A stretch of DNA of 64,000 nt, from positions 118,345 to 182,344 of the forward strand of contig NZ_BAABMF010000010.1 in NCBI RefSeq assembly GCF_050402865.1. Direction: 5' to 3'. Shown here piece after piece: positions 1 to 9,000 of the stretch (the first letter of the stretch is position 1; each line of letters opens with the position of its first letter). Both the position numbers and the translations under genes were made by a program. This stretch comes from Clostridium_AF sediminicola. Its GTDB lineage: Bacteria > Bacillota > Clostridia > Clostridiales > Clostridiaceae. The notes below the pieces were generated by a model. That model saw only the letters and a list, made by a program, of their open reading frames with translations, was not told where the DNA came from and did no database searches.

Positions 1-1638
1 GCTAAAGTTAGATTTGATTTAGAGGAGAAATTAAAAGGGATAGTTGGACTAGAAGAAGTAAAGAATTTGCTGAGAAATCAATATAAATTATTGATTGCAC
101 AAGAAAAAAGAAAATCTGTAGGTGTTGATACAAAAATTGAACAGAACTTAAATATGGTTTTTGCTGGTAATCCAGGAACGGGGAAAACTAGTATAGCAAG
201 ACTGGTTGCGGAAATGTTGAATAGCATGGGATTTTTAAAAGGTGGACAACTCATTGAAACAGATAGATCAAGTTTTGTTTCAGAAAATCTTGGGGAAACA
301 CCTATAAAAACAGAAGCAAAATTTAAAGAAGCTATAGGTGGAATACTATTTATTGATGAGGCTTATACACTAGCTAATGATTCATTAGGTAGAGAGGCTA
401 TAGAAACACTGCTTAAATTAATAGAAGATTATTCAAAAGAAGTAATTGTTATTCTAGCAGGCTATAGCAAAGAAATGGAAGATTTCTTTGATGTGAATAT
501 TGGATTAAGATCAAGATTTCCGTTATGGACAAATTTTGAAGATTATAGACCAAATGAACTATTGGAGATAGGTATTAGATTACTTCATTCAAAAGGGTTT
601 GAATTATCAAAAAATGGGAATATAGAGCTTGAGAAAAGCTTTGTTGATATTTATGAGAATGCAGATGTTCAGTCAGGTAATGCTAGAATGGTAAGGAATC
701 ATATTGAAAATTTGATAAGAATACAAAGTGTAAGAGTTGCTGAAGAACAGATAAGTGCTTATGAATTGAATTTAATTACTGCTGGAGATGTACAAAAACT
801 TATTTTTTCAGAAAATGACAAGAGTTTTAATCTTGAAGATAAACTTAAGAAGATTTCTGATAACGAAAAGGCTAAAGATTTTTTGAGAAATCAGTATAAG
901 CTGTTTAGAATTAATGAAAAAAGAAAAAAAATTGGTGTAAACTCAGATATAAATAAATATATGAATATTATCTTTACAGGTGAAGTAGGAACAGGAAAAA
1001 ATATTGCATTGAATATCTTGTCTGAAATGTTGTACAGTATTGGTATGGTAAAGGCTAAGACACCATTGCAGATTAGTAAGTATGAAATTGATACTGCATT
1101 AAAAAGTGGCAAGAAACTGGAAGATATTCTGAATAAAGGTATAGGAAAGGTTTTGTTTATTGACAGAACGGATTTGTTTATTGAAGGAGAGGATTCAAAC
1201 AACGTTATTGTTGAACTGATTAAATTTATAGATAAATATAGGAATAGAATAATAATTGTTTTGAATGGAGAAGAAAACAATATACGAGAATTGATGAGAC
1301 AAAATCCTGCATTAAGCTATAGATTTCCAACATTACTGGATTTTGACGACTATTCTGAAGAAGGACTAATAAATATGGCTTTGAAAGTTTTAAAAGATAA
1401 AGGTTATTCATTCGATAGTGAATGTGAAGAAAATATTGGAAAAATAATCACTGAGTTTTATGAAAATAAGTATATTATTATAAAAAATGGGCTTATGATA
1501 AAACAATTTCTTGACAATATAATTAGAGTGCAGAGTATACGGATTTTCGATTCTAAAATAGGAAATGATAAGATTAATACTATTATTAGTAGTGATTTAT
1601 TCCAGGCAAAAAAAATATTTTTACATAAAAATACATAG
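1..1638 (+). CDS. Tandem AAA+ ATPase, SpoVK/CbbX (CfxQ) type, 5' partial
   Basis: The frame is open from base 1 with no start in the window, so the gene begins upstream; the TTG at 67 is internal. Two AAA+ modules of about 250 residues follow each other. The first has Walker A GNPGTGKTS and Walker B ILFIDEAY, the pattern of the CbbX/SpoVK family of hexameric ATPases that remodel protein partners. The second is clearly a duplicate (both begin with LRNQYKL and a following EKRK), but its Walker A reads GEVGTGKNI and its Walker B VLFIDRTD, without the catalytic glutamate, so it probably does not hydrolyse ATP. In spore formers such proteins are often named stage V sporulation protein K, but the role here is unknown. 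A strong terminator follows. Confidence 0.8.
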   Translation, partial: AKVRFDLEEKLKGIVGLEEVKNLLRNQYKLLIAQEKRKSVGVDTKIEQNLNMVFAGNPGTGKTSIARLVAEMLNSMGFLKGGQLIETDRSSFVSENLGETPIKTEAKFKEAIGGILFIDEAYTLANDSLGREAIETLLKLIEDYSKEVIVILAGYSKEMEDFFDVNIGLRSRFPLWTNFEDYRPNELLEIGIRLLHSKGFELSKNGNIELEKSFVDIYENADVQSGNARMVRNHIENLIRIQSVRVAEEQISAYELNLITAGDVQKLIFSENDKSFNLEDKLKKISDNEKAKDFLRNQYKLFRINEKRKKIGVNSDINKYMNIIFTGEVGTGKNIALNILSEMLYSIGMVKAKTPLQISKYEIDTALKSGKKLEDILNKGIGKVLFIDRTDLFIEGEDSNNVIVELIKFIDKYRNRIIIVLNGEENNIRELMRQNPALSYRFPTLLDFDDYSEEGLINMALKVLKDKGYSFDSECEENIGKIITEFYENKYIIIKNGLMIKQFLDNIIRVQSIRIFDSKIGNDKINTIISSDLFQAKKIFLHKNT

Positions 1639-1672
1639 AAATTTTATGTAATTATTTTGATTCTATAAGATT

Positions 1673-1714
1673 AAAAATATCTATTATCGTATTTTGACGA
1701 TAGTAGATATTTTT
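1673..1714 (+). terminator. Rho-independent terminator of the AAA+ gene
   Basis: An 18-bp inverted repeat (one G-T pair) with a 6-nt loop; the 3' arm ends in a run of T. It lies 35 nt after the AAA+ stop codon. The bases from here to 1900 hold no gene that I can support. Confidence 0.8.
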
Positions 1715-1917
1715 GGTTGTCAATTATATTGCTATTTTTAATTTTTTATAAGCTAAAGAAATATAATCAAATAATAGGTAAATCATGGTACAATATAAGA
1801 AAATAAATAATTAATTTGTATTTTGTTGGATAAAAGAACATATTATAGTATTTAGCAGGAGATAAAAAGGACAGTGTTTTGAAAATAAATTTTATATCAA
1901 GAAAGGAGTATTTTATA

Positions 1918-3159
1918 ATGAAACTTCGAGAAGGATTTAGTTCTGAAAAAGAAAAGTTATATTTACTTTGTCGATATAAAGTAGAAGTAAATCAAATTAG
2001 AAAAGTATTAACTGCTTTTTCTTTATTGTATGCTTTCTTTGGTTTATTCGATTACTTTCTTTGTTATGAATATAGATATTTATTTTTTTACATTAGATTT
2101 TATGTTGTTATTCCTTTAATTATTATTACTATTTATTTGTCCTATAAAAGTTTTTTTGTGAGCATTTATCAACAAATTTTACTTATTGATTTTATTGTAG
2201 CAGGGGCTGGGGTTACAATAATGTTAATACTAAAGCCAGATAATGTTTCATATTACGGTGGCATGTTTATGGTATATTTTTCGGGTTATTTTCTAGTTAA
2301 ATTAAAGTATACTTATTCCGTAATAGGAGGATGGACTAATTTTTTGATTTATATTTTTGGCTTTTTTATACATGGGGGCAGTATAACTATACAATTTATT
2401 TCTTCATCATTGTTTTTCATTGGTGCAAATATAATAGGAATGTTAGGTAGTTATAATTTAGAATTTATAAACAGAAAGAATTTTTTACAAGGTGAAAAAA
2501 TTGAAGAATATAATAAAAATCTTGAGAATAAGATAAGAGTACAAGTAGAAGAAATTAATGATTTACAGGTGGAAACAGTATTTGTACTAGCTAGACTTGT
2601 TGAATCTAGAGATAATTTTACAGGTTCTCATATAGTGAGAGTAAGTAAATATTGTAAAATAATATCAGAAGAAATTGATGAGAAATACTTTGATAAAATG
2701 GATATATCTAAACAAGAATTTATGGATACAATTGAAGTAGCTAGCGTTTTACATGATATAGGTAAAGTAAGTATTGAAGATTCTATACTTAATAAAAAAG
2801 GTAAATTAACATATAAAGAGTTTCAGCAGATGAAGAAACATACTATTATTGGTAATGAGCTTTTAAAAAGTGTAACAAATGAAATGCATAGTAACAAATT
2901 TATTGATATGGGTGTTGAATTAACGAGACATCATCATGAAAAATTCGATGGGTCTGGTTATCCTGATGGGTTGAAAGGTGAAAATATTCCTTTATCTGCA
3001 AGAATAATGGCAATAGCTGATGTCTATGATGCGTTAACAAGCAAGAGATCGTATAAAGAGGCCTTTTCTAATAAAAAAGCTATTGAAATAATAAAAAGTG
3101 AATCAGGAAAGTATTTTGATCCCCATTTGGTAACATTATTTTTAAAAAAATTTAAATAA
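1918..3159 (+). CDS. Membrane-bound HD-GYP domain phosphodiesterase
   Basis: A 413-residue protein. The first 190 residues hold about six hydrophobic segments with no recognised sensor family, followed by a short coiled-coil linker and a C-terminal HD-GYP domain. The domain shows the metal-binding VLHDIGK motif, the HHHEKFDGSGYPDG stretch that names the family, and the IADVYDALTS motif. HD-GYP enzymes hydrolyse cyclic di-GMP to GMP, so the likely role is to lower c-di-GMP in response to a membrane or small-molecule cue. The ATG at 1918 is chosen over the in-frame TTG at 1879 because GAAAGGAG lies just before it. It appears monocistronic. It could act on another cyclic dinucleotide. Confidence 0.88.
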   Translation: MKLREGFSSEKEKLYLLCRYKVEVNQIRKVLTAFSLLYAFFGLFDYFLCYEYRYLFFYIRFYVVIPLIIITIYLSYKSFFVSIYQQILLIDFIVAGAGVTIMLILKPDNVSYYGGMFMVYFSGYFLVKLKYTYSVIGGWTNFLIYIFGFFIHGGSITIQFISSSLFFIGANIIGMLGSYNLEFINRKNFLQGEKIEEYNKNLENKIRVQVEEINDLQVETVFVLARLVESRDNFTGSHIVRVSKYCKIISEEIDEKYFDKMDISKQEFMDTIEVASVLHDIGKVSIEDSILNKKGKLTYKEFQQMKKHTIIGNELLKSVTNEMHSNKFIDMGVELTRHHHEKFDGSGYPDGLKGENIPLSARIMAIADVYDALTSKRSYKEAFSNKKAIEIIKSESGKYFDPHLVTLFLKKFK

Positions 3160-3202
3160 AAAAAGAATGAAGAAGCAAGATGTTTGCCTCTTTACTCTTT
3201 TT
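3160..3202. terminator. Bidirectional terminator between convergent genes
   Basis: Arms of 19 nt (AAAAAGAATGAAGAAGCAA and its partner, paired with several G-T wobbles) with A- and T-rich flanks. It serves the HD-GYP gene on one side and overlaps the last codons of the rubredoxin fusion on the other. Confidence 0.6.
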
Positions 3203-3815
3203 CAAACTGATCCCTTTTAGCATTGCAAATAGGGCATATATAATCTTCAGGGATTTCATTAGATTCTAAAATATATCCACAAATTTTGCAACGATATCCT
3301 TGTTTTAAAGGCTCTTCATTATAAGAAGGCGCATTTTGGGGAGTGATTCCTTTTTTTATTCTATGATAATAACTATAAGTCATAACTTCATCATCCCTTA
3401 ATACCTCTGATTCTAATACTTGGCCTATAAACATTACATGAGTGCCTAGGTCAAGGGTATCGATAACTTTACAACTATATCTTGCAGATGCAAAATCTGT
3501 TACATACTTGATTCCGTTTTCATCTATTTTAGTACTGAAGTTCACGAATTTATCTACAGTTTCACTGCATTTAAATCCAAACTCACGAATTAAATCCATT
3601 TTAGTATTTTGTGTTAAGGAAGTCGCATTGAAATATCCGGATTTTTGGATGATTTTTTCTGTAAAATTGTTTTTTGAAACTGTTACTGATAACTTTGGGG
3701 GTTTCGACGTTACCTGTGAAAGAGTGTTAACTATACAACCGCTTTGTTTACCATCATAGCAACTTGAAACAATATATAATCCACAACTAAGCTTAAAAAA
3801 TGCCTTCGTATCCAT
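3192..3815 (-). CDS. Flavin reductase-rubredoxin fusion (high-molecular-weight rubredoxin)
   Basis: A 207-residue cytoplasmic protein. Residues 1-150 match the flavin reductase-like (FMN-binding) domain, with the family's early SGCIVNTLSQVTSKPP stretch. Residues about 170-207 are a rubredoxin with CKICGY and CPICNA iron ligands. In acetogens and clostridia this Hrb type passes electrons from NAD(P)H through FMN to the rubredoxin iron and on to flavodiiron proteins, detoxifying O2 or NO; that partner is not in the window. The ATG at 3815 is preferred over the GTG nine bases upstream because AAGGAG lies 8 nt before it. It has its own promoter in the gap after the glycosyltransferase. Confidence 0.88.
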   Translation of the reverse strand: MDTKAFFKLSCGLYIVSSCYDGKQSGCIVNTLSQVTSKPPKLSVTVSKNNFTEKIIQKSGYFNATSLTQNTKMDLIREFGFKCSETVDKFVNFSTKIDENGIKYVTDFASARYSCKVIDTLDLGTHVMFIGQVLESEVLRDDEVMTYSYYHRIKKGITPQNAPSYNEEPLKQGYRCKICGYILESNEIPEDYICPICNAKRDQFEKE

Positions 3816-3856
3816 ATCTACCACTCCTTGTGATTAATTTACAAATATATATAATA

Positions 3857-3885
3857 ATTGTAAGCCATAATGCTATAATTGTAAA
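3857..3885 (-). promoter_or_regulatory. Sigma-A-type promoter of the rubredoxin fusion
   Basis: On the minus strand TTTACA and TACAAT are separated by exactly 17 nt, about 45 nt before the start codon. Confidence 0.55.
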
Positions 3886-3890
3886 ATATA

Positions 3891-5249
3891 TTAAGAAGAT
3901 TTGTACTTATCACGGACTGAGTTAATTCTATCTTTCATATGTTGTCTTATTTCATAAGTTCCATCCTTCATTCTATTAATTCTGAAGCTAATTTTGTCTT
4001 TTGAATAATCAAATGTTTCTCCCAAATTTCTTTTTAAATTATATAAAGTTTGAAATTCAGTAAATAAATTGCCAAAAGAAAATTCATTTTCTGAATTTTG
4101 ATTATGAGCTGTTATTAAAGTTGTATATGATTTTAAGACATTTGAAGCAAAAGTTTCGCTAGAATATTCATTGGTTTTCAATTTACTTTTCTCACACATA
4201 GTTTTATAAAGTTCATTTGAAGAAAAAATTGTATTGAGAGAAGAAATAAAACTATTTTCGTCAGTGTATTTAAAACCATTTTCATTGTTTTTAATTAGAG
4301 TTTCTACACAATCATCATTTCTGCAAACTACAGGTATACCGCAAGCCATCGCTTCAATATAAGTAAGACCTTGAGTTTCGGTTGTAGAAGCAGTAACAAA
4401 AACTTCACCCAATTTATAGTATTTATATACCTCATCAGGATTAATAAAATCGGTAAACTTGACTATGTCATTTAAAGCATAATTATGAACTAATTTTTTT
4501 AAATTAAGTAAATAAGGGCCTCCGCCGGCAATTAGAAATCTTTTATCATTAAAATAAGGTTTATTGTTTTTTATATAATGGATTATTTCATCTATATTTT
4601 TTTCTTTAGAAATCCTACCAAGGTAAACTAAGGTTTTTTTATTAATCAAATCATACTTCTGTTTTAAAGAAATGTATTCAGACGTTTCAATAGTTCTATT
4701 AAATTTATCTAAGTTTAACCCTGTTGGAATAGTATATATTGGGGTTGCTACTTTATATCGTAATAAAGTTTGAGTTGTTTTTTCCGTGGGAGCAATAACT
4801 CCAGAAAAATTACTTACTAATTGTTTGACGACTTTAATTATTACTTTTTTGTTGAGCTTTTTACTTCCAATCAAAAAGTTAGTATAATCTTCATACATAG
4901 TATGATATGTATGAATTAAAGGAATATTTAATCTACTTGCAAGTTTTTTAGCTACTAGCATTACTGAAAATTCTGTTTGAGTATGAATAATGTCTGGTGA
5001 CCATTCTTCAATTTGCTTAATAATATTTGAACCCGATAAATATTTTATTCGTGCATCTGGGTAGATGTTTATTTTTATAGATTTCAAATAATAAATACTA
5101 TTTTCAAATCTTTCACTTTTATTAGATGATAATGTTAAAATTCTAACTTCATGCCCCATTTTTTTCAATTCTTCGTAGAGAATAACAGTTGAAGTAACAA
5201 CACCATTTATCATAGGATAATAGGCATCTGTTGCTATTAATATTTTCAT
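3891..5249 (-). CDS. Glycosyltransferase family 4 protein (lipid glycosyltransferase-like)
   Basis: A 452-residue GT4 (GT-B fold) enzyme. The N-terminus contains the NGV..ST acceptor-side motif seen in diacylglycerol and phosphatidylinositol glycosyltransferases. The C-terminal half has the nucleotide-sugar region with IAGGGP, and the EX7E motif as ETQGLTYIEA followed by ACGIPVV. The final 80 residues are charged and not part of the core fold. The closest characterised functions are alpha-glucosyl or alpha-mannosyl transfer to membrane glycolipids, but donor and acceptor cannot be read from the sequence. It has no sugar-metabolism neighbours and precedes the rubredoxin fusion by 75 nt. Confidence 0.82.
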   Translation of the reverse strand: MKILIATDAYYPMINGVVTSTVILYEELKKMGHEVRILTLSSNKSERFENSIYYLKSIKINIYPDARIKYLSGSNIIKQIEEWSPDIIHTQTEFSVMLVAKKLASRLNIPLIHTYHTMYEDYTNFLIGSKKLNKKVIIKVVKQLVSNFSGVIAPTEKTTQTLLRYKVATPIYTIPTGLNLDKFNRTIETSEYISLKQKYDLINKKTLVYLGRISKEKNIDEIIHYIKNNKPYFNDKRFLIAGGGPYLLNLKKLVHNYALNDIVKFTDFINPDEVYKYYKLGEVFVTASTTETQGLTYIEAMACGIPVVCRNDDCVETLIKNNENGFKYTDENSFISSLNTIFSSNELYKTMCEKSKLKTNEYSSETFASNVLKSYTTLITAHNQNSENEFSFGNLFTEFQTLYNLKRNLGETFDYSKDKISFRINRMKDGTYEIRQHMKDRINSVRDKYKSS

Positions 5250-5476
5250 TTTAGTTCCTCCATGTTTATCTGGTAAAATACAAGATTAATCTTGAAAACT
5301 ATAAGATTAATAAAAAATTCAGTGTGATTTTAAATGTTAATTGATTATTTCTATATTATAATACTATACATTAGATATAATTTGAAGTAATAGACTATAA
5401 AAACATAATTTATGGTAAAGATTTTTATAAGACAAAGATGAATTGGTGCCATTGTATTCAGAAAATTCTAATTTGT

Positions 5477-5511
5477 GATGCAATATTGCAAGTGCGATGC
5501 ATTATTGCATC
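5477..5511. promoter_or_regulatory. Two tandem 16-bp palindromes, candidate enhancer sites
   Basis: Site 1 is 5477-5492 (GATGCAATATTGCAAG) and site 2 is 5496-5511 (GATGCATTATTGCATC), 19 bp apart start to start. They lie about 190-220 bp upstream of a sigma-54 promoter, the usual distance for an enhancer-binding protein. A third copy, AATGCAATTATGCATT, stands before the hydroxyacyl-CoA dehydrogenase gene. The rest of the 5250-5958 gap holds no gene. Confidence 0.6.
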
Positions 5512-5700
5512 GTAGAGTGGAGTTGTAAAAAAATGAGATGGATACATGTTTTATCTATTTTATAAATAAAAAATACTAAACCTACTAATTATAAGTGATG
5601 TAAAAATGCATGTAAAATAGGAATGATAACTATATAAGATGATAAGAAATATGTTGTTTTAAGGCTTTAATTAAGGGTTGCATATAGTTTGTTAAAAAAA

Positions 5701-5716
5701 TGGCATAAAAATTGCT
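5701..5716 (+). promoter_or_regulatory. Sigma-54 promoter of bcd-etfBA
   Basis: TGGCATAAAAATTGCT has the invariant GG and GC with the required 10-nt separation. Transcription would begin near 5728, giving a leader of about 230 nt before bcd. Confidence 0.7.
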
Positions 5717-5888
5717 CTATAATTTTATGTAGGTAAAATAAACATGATTAATAATATATTCATAATAAAGAAACTACAAATAAATCTAAAAAAAGTGTTA
5801 TTAAATCGATGCAGTAAAATACTAACTAAAGATAATTGTTATATGGAACTAAATGGTATTTAAATTAGTTCTTAATTTTGAAGTGCAA

Positions 5889-5920
5889 TTGTTAAGTATT
5901 TAACGTTAAGGAATTAACAC
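5889..5920. promoter_or_regulatory. Two overlapping Rex-like operators
   Basis: Against the Rex consensus TTGTTAAnnnnTTAACAA, 5889-5906 matches 12 of 14 defined bases and 5903-5920 matches 11 of 14. Rex senses the NADH/NAD ratio and is known to control butyrate-forming genes in clostridia. The boxes lie 40-70 nt before the bcd start and may overlap a second, sigma-A promoter. Confidence 0.6.
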
Positions 5921-5958
5921 TATGATAATAATTTATTTAATTTCAAGGAGGTAATGTA

Positions 5959-7098
5959 ATGGATTTTTCTATTTCAAATGAATATGTAATGCTACAACAA
6001 ATGTACAGAGAGTTTGCAGAAGTAGAAGTTAAGCCTTTAGCAGAAGAGGTTGATGAGGAAGAACGTTTTCCAGTAGAAACAGTTGAAAAACTTTCAAAAT
6101 ATGGATTTATGGGAATACCATTTCCAAAGGAATATGGTGGAGAAGGTGGAGACAACTTAGGATATTCTATGGCTGTTGAAGAATTATCTAAAGCATGTGC
6201 AACAACTGGTGTTATAGTTTCTGCACACACTTCATTATGTGCAGCACCAATTTATCAATTTGGTAATGAAGAGCAAAAACAAAAATACTTAGTGCCTTTA
6301 GCAAAAGGTGAAAAATTAGGAGCTTTTGGTCTTACTGAGCCTAATGCAGGTACTGACGCAGCTGGCCAACAAACAACTGCTGTTTTAGAAGGAGATTATT
6401 ACATATTAAATGGATCAAAAATATTTATAACAAATGCTGGTTATGCAGATACATATATTGTTATGGCGATGACTGATAAAAGCAAAGGTACAAGAGGTAT
6501 ATCTGCATTTATAGTTGAAGCAGATTATGAAGGATTTACTATTGGTAAAAAAGAAGCTAAGTTAGGTATCAAAGGTTCAGCAACTTGTGAATTAATATTT
6601 GAAAATGTAAAAGTTCCAAAAGAAAACTTACTTGGAAAAGAAGGTAAAGGATTCAAGATTGCAATGCAAACTCTTGATGGTGGACGTATAGGAATCGCAT
6701 CTCAAGCATTGGGTATAGCACAAGGAGCCATTGACGAAACAGTTAAATATGTAAAAGAAAGAAAACAATTTGGAAGAGCAATTTCAAAATTTCAAAATAC
6801 TCAATTTCAACTTGCTGATATGCAAGCAAAGACAGATGCAGCTAGATTATTAGTATATAGAGCAGCAAAAGCTAAGGATAATAAAGAAAATTATAGTGTA
6901 TATGCAGCTATGGCTAAATTAGTAGCAGCAGAAACTGCTATGGAAGTTACAACTAAAGCAGTTCAATTACATGGTGGATATGGTTATACAAGAGAATATC
7001 CAGTTGAGCGTATGATGAGAGATGCTAAAATAACTGAAATATATGAAGGAACTTCAGAAGTTCAAAAAATGGTAATAGCAGCTTCAATGTTAAAATAG
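5959..7098 (+). CDS. bcd: Short-chain acyl-CoA (butyryl-CoA) dehydrogenase
   Basis: A 379-residue member of the acyl-CoA dehydrogenase family, the usual length. It has the N-terminal helical domain, the FGLTEPNAGTDA FAD/substrate motif near residue 125, and the C-terminal EIYEGTSE segment whose glutamate is the catalytic base. In clostridia the enzyme reduces crotonyl-CoA to butyryl-CoA as a complex with EtfAB, often bifurcating electrons to ferredoxin. The etfB and etfA genes follow directly, supporting this; a branched or phenyl-substituted enoyl-CoA is possible in amino-acid fermenters. AAGGAGG precedes the ATG. Upstream lie a sigma-54 promoter, tandem palindromes and Rex boxes. Confidence 0.92.
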   Translation: MDFSISNEYVMLQQMYREFAEVEVKPLAEEVDEEERFPVETVEKLSKYGFMGIPFPKEYGGEGGDNLGYSMAVEELSKACATTGVIVSAHTSLCAAPIYQFGNEEQKQKYLVPLAKGEKLGAFGLTEPNAGTDAAGQQTTAVLEGDYYILNGSKIFITNAGYADTYIVMAMTDKSKGTRGISAFIVEADYEGFTIGKKEAKLGIKGSATCELIFENVKVPKENLLGKEGKGFKIAMQTLDGGRIGIASQALGIAQGAIDETVKYVKERKQFGRAISKFQNTQFQLADMQAKTDAARLLVYRAAKAKDNKENYSVYAAMAKLVAAETAMEVTTKAVQLHGGYGYTREYPVERMMRDAKITEIYEGTSEVQKMVIAASMLK

Positions 7099-7108
7099 GA
7101 GGGATAAT

Positions 7109-7891
7109 ATGAATATTATAGTTTGTATAAAACAAGTTCCAGATACTACAGAAGTTAAAATAGACCCAAAAACAGGAACTCTTATAAGAGATGGTATTCC
7201 AAGTATCATAAACCCAGATGATAAAGCTGGACTAGAAACAGCATTAAAATTAAAAGATGAGTTAGGTGCAAAAGTAACAGTTCTAACTATGGGACCACCT
7301 CAAGCGGATAAAGCCTTAAAAGAAGCATTAGCAATGGGAGCAGATGAAGGAATTTTATTAAGTGATAGAGCATTTGCAGGAGCAGATACTTGGGCAACAT
7401 CATTAACAATTGCATCTGCAATTAAAAATATGGAATTCGATTTAATAGTTGCAGGTAGACAAGCTATAGATGGAGATACTGCACAAGTAGGACCACAAAT
7501 TGCAGAGCATTTAGGATTACCTCTTGTAAGTTATGTAGATGATTTAAAGAAACAAGACGATAAGTTAATTTTAAAAAGAGTATTTGAAGATGGATATCAT
7601 ATGATAGAAGCAAAAATGCCATGCGTAATAACAACTTTAAGTGAAAATATTAAACCAAGATATATGCAAATTGCTGGTATATATGATGCTTATAGAGAAA
7701 AAGAAATTAAGCATTTATCATTGAAAGATTTGGATCTAGACCCTGTACAAATAGGATTAAAAGGATCTCCAACTAAAGTTAAAAAATCATTTACTAAAGG
7801 TGCTAAACAAGCAGGAAAAGTATATGATGTACCAGTTAATGAAGCTGTAGAAATTATTGTGGAAAAACTACAAGAAAAATATTACTTATAA
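7109..7891 (+). CDS. etfB: Electron transfer flavoprotein beta subunit
   Basis: A 260-residue EtfB with the family's N-terminal VCIKQVPDT motif, then DGIPSIINPDDKAGLE and the AGRQAIDGDTAQVGPQ segment that contacts nucleotide at the subunit interface. Together with EtfA it takes electrons from, or gives them to, the acyl-CoA dehydrogenase; in clostridial Bcd-EtfAB complexes the EtfB-bound FAD is the bifurcating cofactor. It starts 10 nt after bcd with GGAGG before the ATG, so the genes form one operon. Confidence 0.95.
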   Translation: MNIIVCIKQVPDTTEVKIDPKTGTLIRDGIPSIINPDDKAGLETALKLKDELGAKVTVLTMGPPQADKALKEALAMGADEGILLSDRAFAGADTWATSLTIASAIKNMEFDLIVAGRQAIDGDTAQVGPQIAEHLGLPLVSYVDDLKKQDDKLILKRVFEDGYHMIEAKMPCVITTLSENIKPRYMQIAGIYDAYREKEIKHLSLKDLDLDPVQIGLKGSPTKVKKSFTKGAKQAGKVYDVPVNEAVEIIVEKLQEKYYL

Positions 7892-7918
7892 TAAATACTC
7901 TATTTAGGAGGGGTAACT

Positions 7919-8929
7919 TTGGGAGTTATGAATAGTAAAGGTGTTTTCGTATTTATTGAACAAAGAGAAGGAGAAATTCAAAAAGTTTCTTTTGAACTTT
8001 TAGGAAAAGGTAGAGAACTTGCTGACAAATTAGGCGTAAAATTATCAGCAATATTATTAGGATGCAATATTGAGAATAAAACAAATGAATTAATATATGC
8101 TGGCGCAGATGAAGTTTTATTTGTAGATGATAAAGCTTTGGAATACTACATGAATGAGCCTTATACAAAAGCATTTGCTTCAATAGTAAATGATAAAAAA
8201 CCTGAGATAGTTTTATTTGGAGCTACTTCAATAGGAAGAGATTTAGCACCTAGAGTTTCTGCAAGAATTCATACTGGACTTACAGCAGACTGTACTTCAT
8301 TAGAAATTGATGATGAAACAAAAAATCTATTAATGACAAGACCAGCTTTTGGAGGAAATATACTTGCAACAATTATATGTCCAGACTATAGACCACAAAT
8401 GTCTACAGTAAGACCAGGAGTTATGAAAAAACTTAAATTAGATGAATCAAGAGAAGGTAATGTTGAGAGAGTTAATATTGATTTTGTTGATTCAGATATG
8501 AATGTTAAAATATTAGAAGTTGTAAAAGAAGAAAAAGAAAAAGCTAATATTGATGAAGCTGGTGTATTAGTTTCAGGTGGTAGAGGACTTAAAAATCCTG
8601 AAAACTTCGAAATGTTAAGAGAACTAGCACATGAGTTCAAAGGATTAGTTTCAGCTTCTCGTGCAGCTGTTGATGCTGGATGGATGGATAGAAACTTCCA
8701 AGTTGGACAAACAGGAAAAACTGTTAGACCGAATGTATATTTTGCATGTGGTATTTCAGGAGCTATTCAACATTTAGCAGGTATGGAAGAATCAGAATTC
8801 ATAGTTGCTATTAATAAAGATCCAGGTGCACCAATATTTGAAGTTGCTGATTTAGGTATAGTTGGAGATTTAAACAAAGTAATTCCTGCTTTAGTTGAAG
8901 AAGTAAAAAAAGTTAAAGCTAATAAGTAA
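7919..8929 (+). CDS. etfA: Electron transfer flavoprotein alpha subunit
   Basis: A 336-residue EtfA. The C-terminal FAD domain shows SGGRGL, the VGQTGKTVRP motif and ACGISGAIQHLAGM, followed by INKDPGAPIFEVAD, all typical of the family. It forms the FAD-carrying partner of EtfB. The start is TTG: AGGAGGGG lies 6-7 nt before it, whereas the ATG three codons later has no properly spaced site. It is the last gene of the bcd operon and is followed by a strong hairpin. Confidence 0.94.
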   Translation: MGVMNSKGVFVFIEQREGEIQKVSFELLGKGRELADKLGVKLSAILLGCNIENKTNELIYAGADEVLFVDDKALEYYMNEPYTKAFASIVNDKKPEIVLFGATSIGRDLAPRVSARIHTGLTADCTSLEIDDETKNLLMTRPAFGGNILATIICPDYRPQMSTVRPGVMKKLKLDESREGNVERVNIDFVDSDMNVKILEVVKEEKEKANIDEAGVLVSGGRGLKNPENFEMLRELAHEFKGLVSASRAAVDAGWMDRNFQVGQTGKTVRPNVYFACGISGAIQHLAGMEESEFIVAINKDPGAPIFEVADLGIVGDLNKVIPALVEEVKKVKANK

Positions 8930-8949
8930 AGATAAACCTTACGTAATAG

Positions 8950-8992
8950 AATAAGGGACAGTTTAACTTCCATAGTTGAACTGTCCCTTATT
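8950..8992. terminator. Bidirectional terminator between etfA and the hydroxyacyl-CoA dehydrogenase
   Basis: An 18-bp inverted repeat (AATAAGGGACAGTT... with one G-T pair) around a 7-nt loop, lying between two convergent genes. Confidence 0.8.
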
Positions 8993-9000
8993 TAATAATT

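Noticed and set aside
891..1280. Minus-strand frame inside the AAA+ gene
   Set aside because: Hydrophobic translation arises from the antisense of an AT-rich coding region; the sense frame has clear AAA+ motifs.
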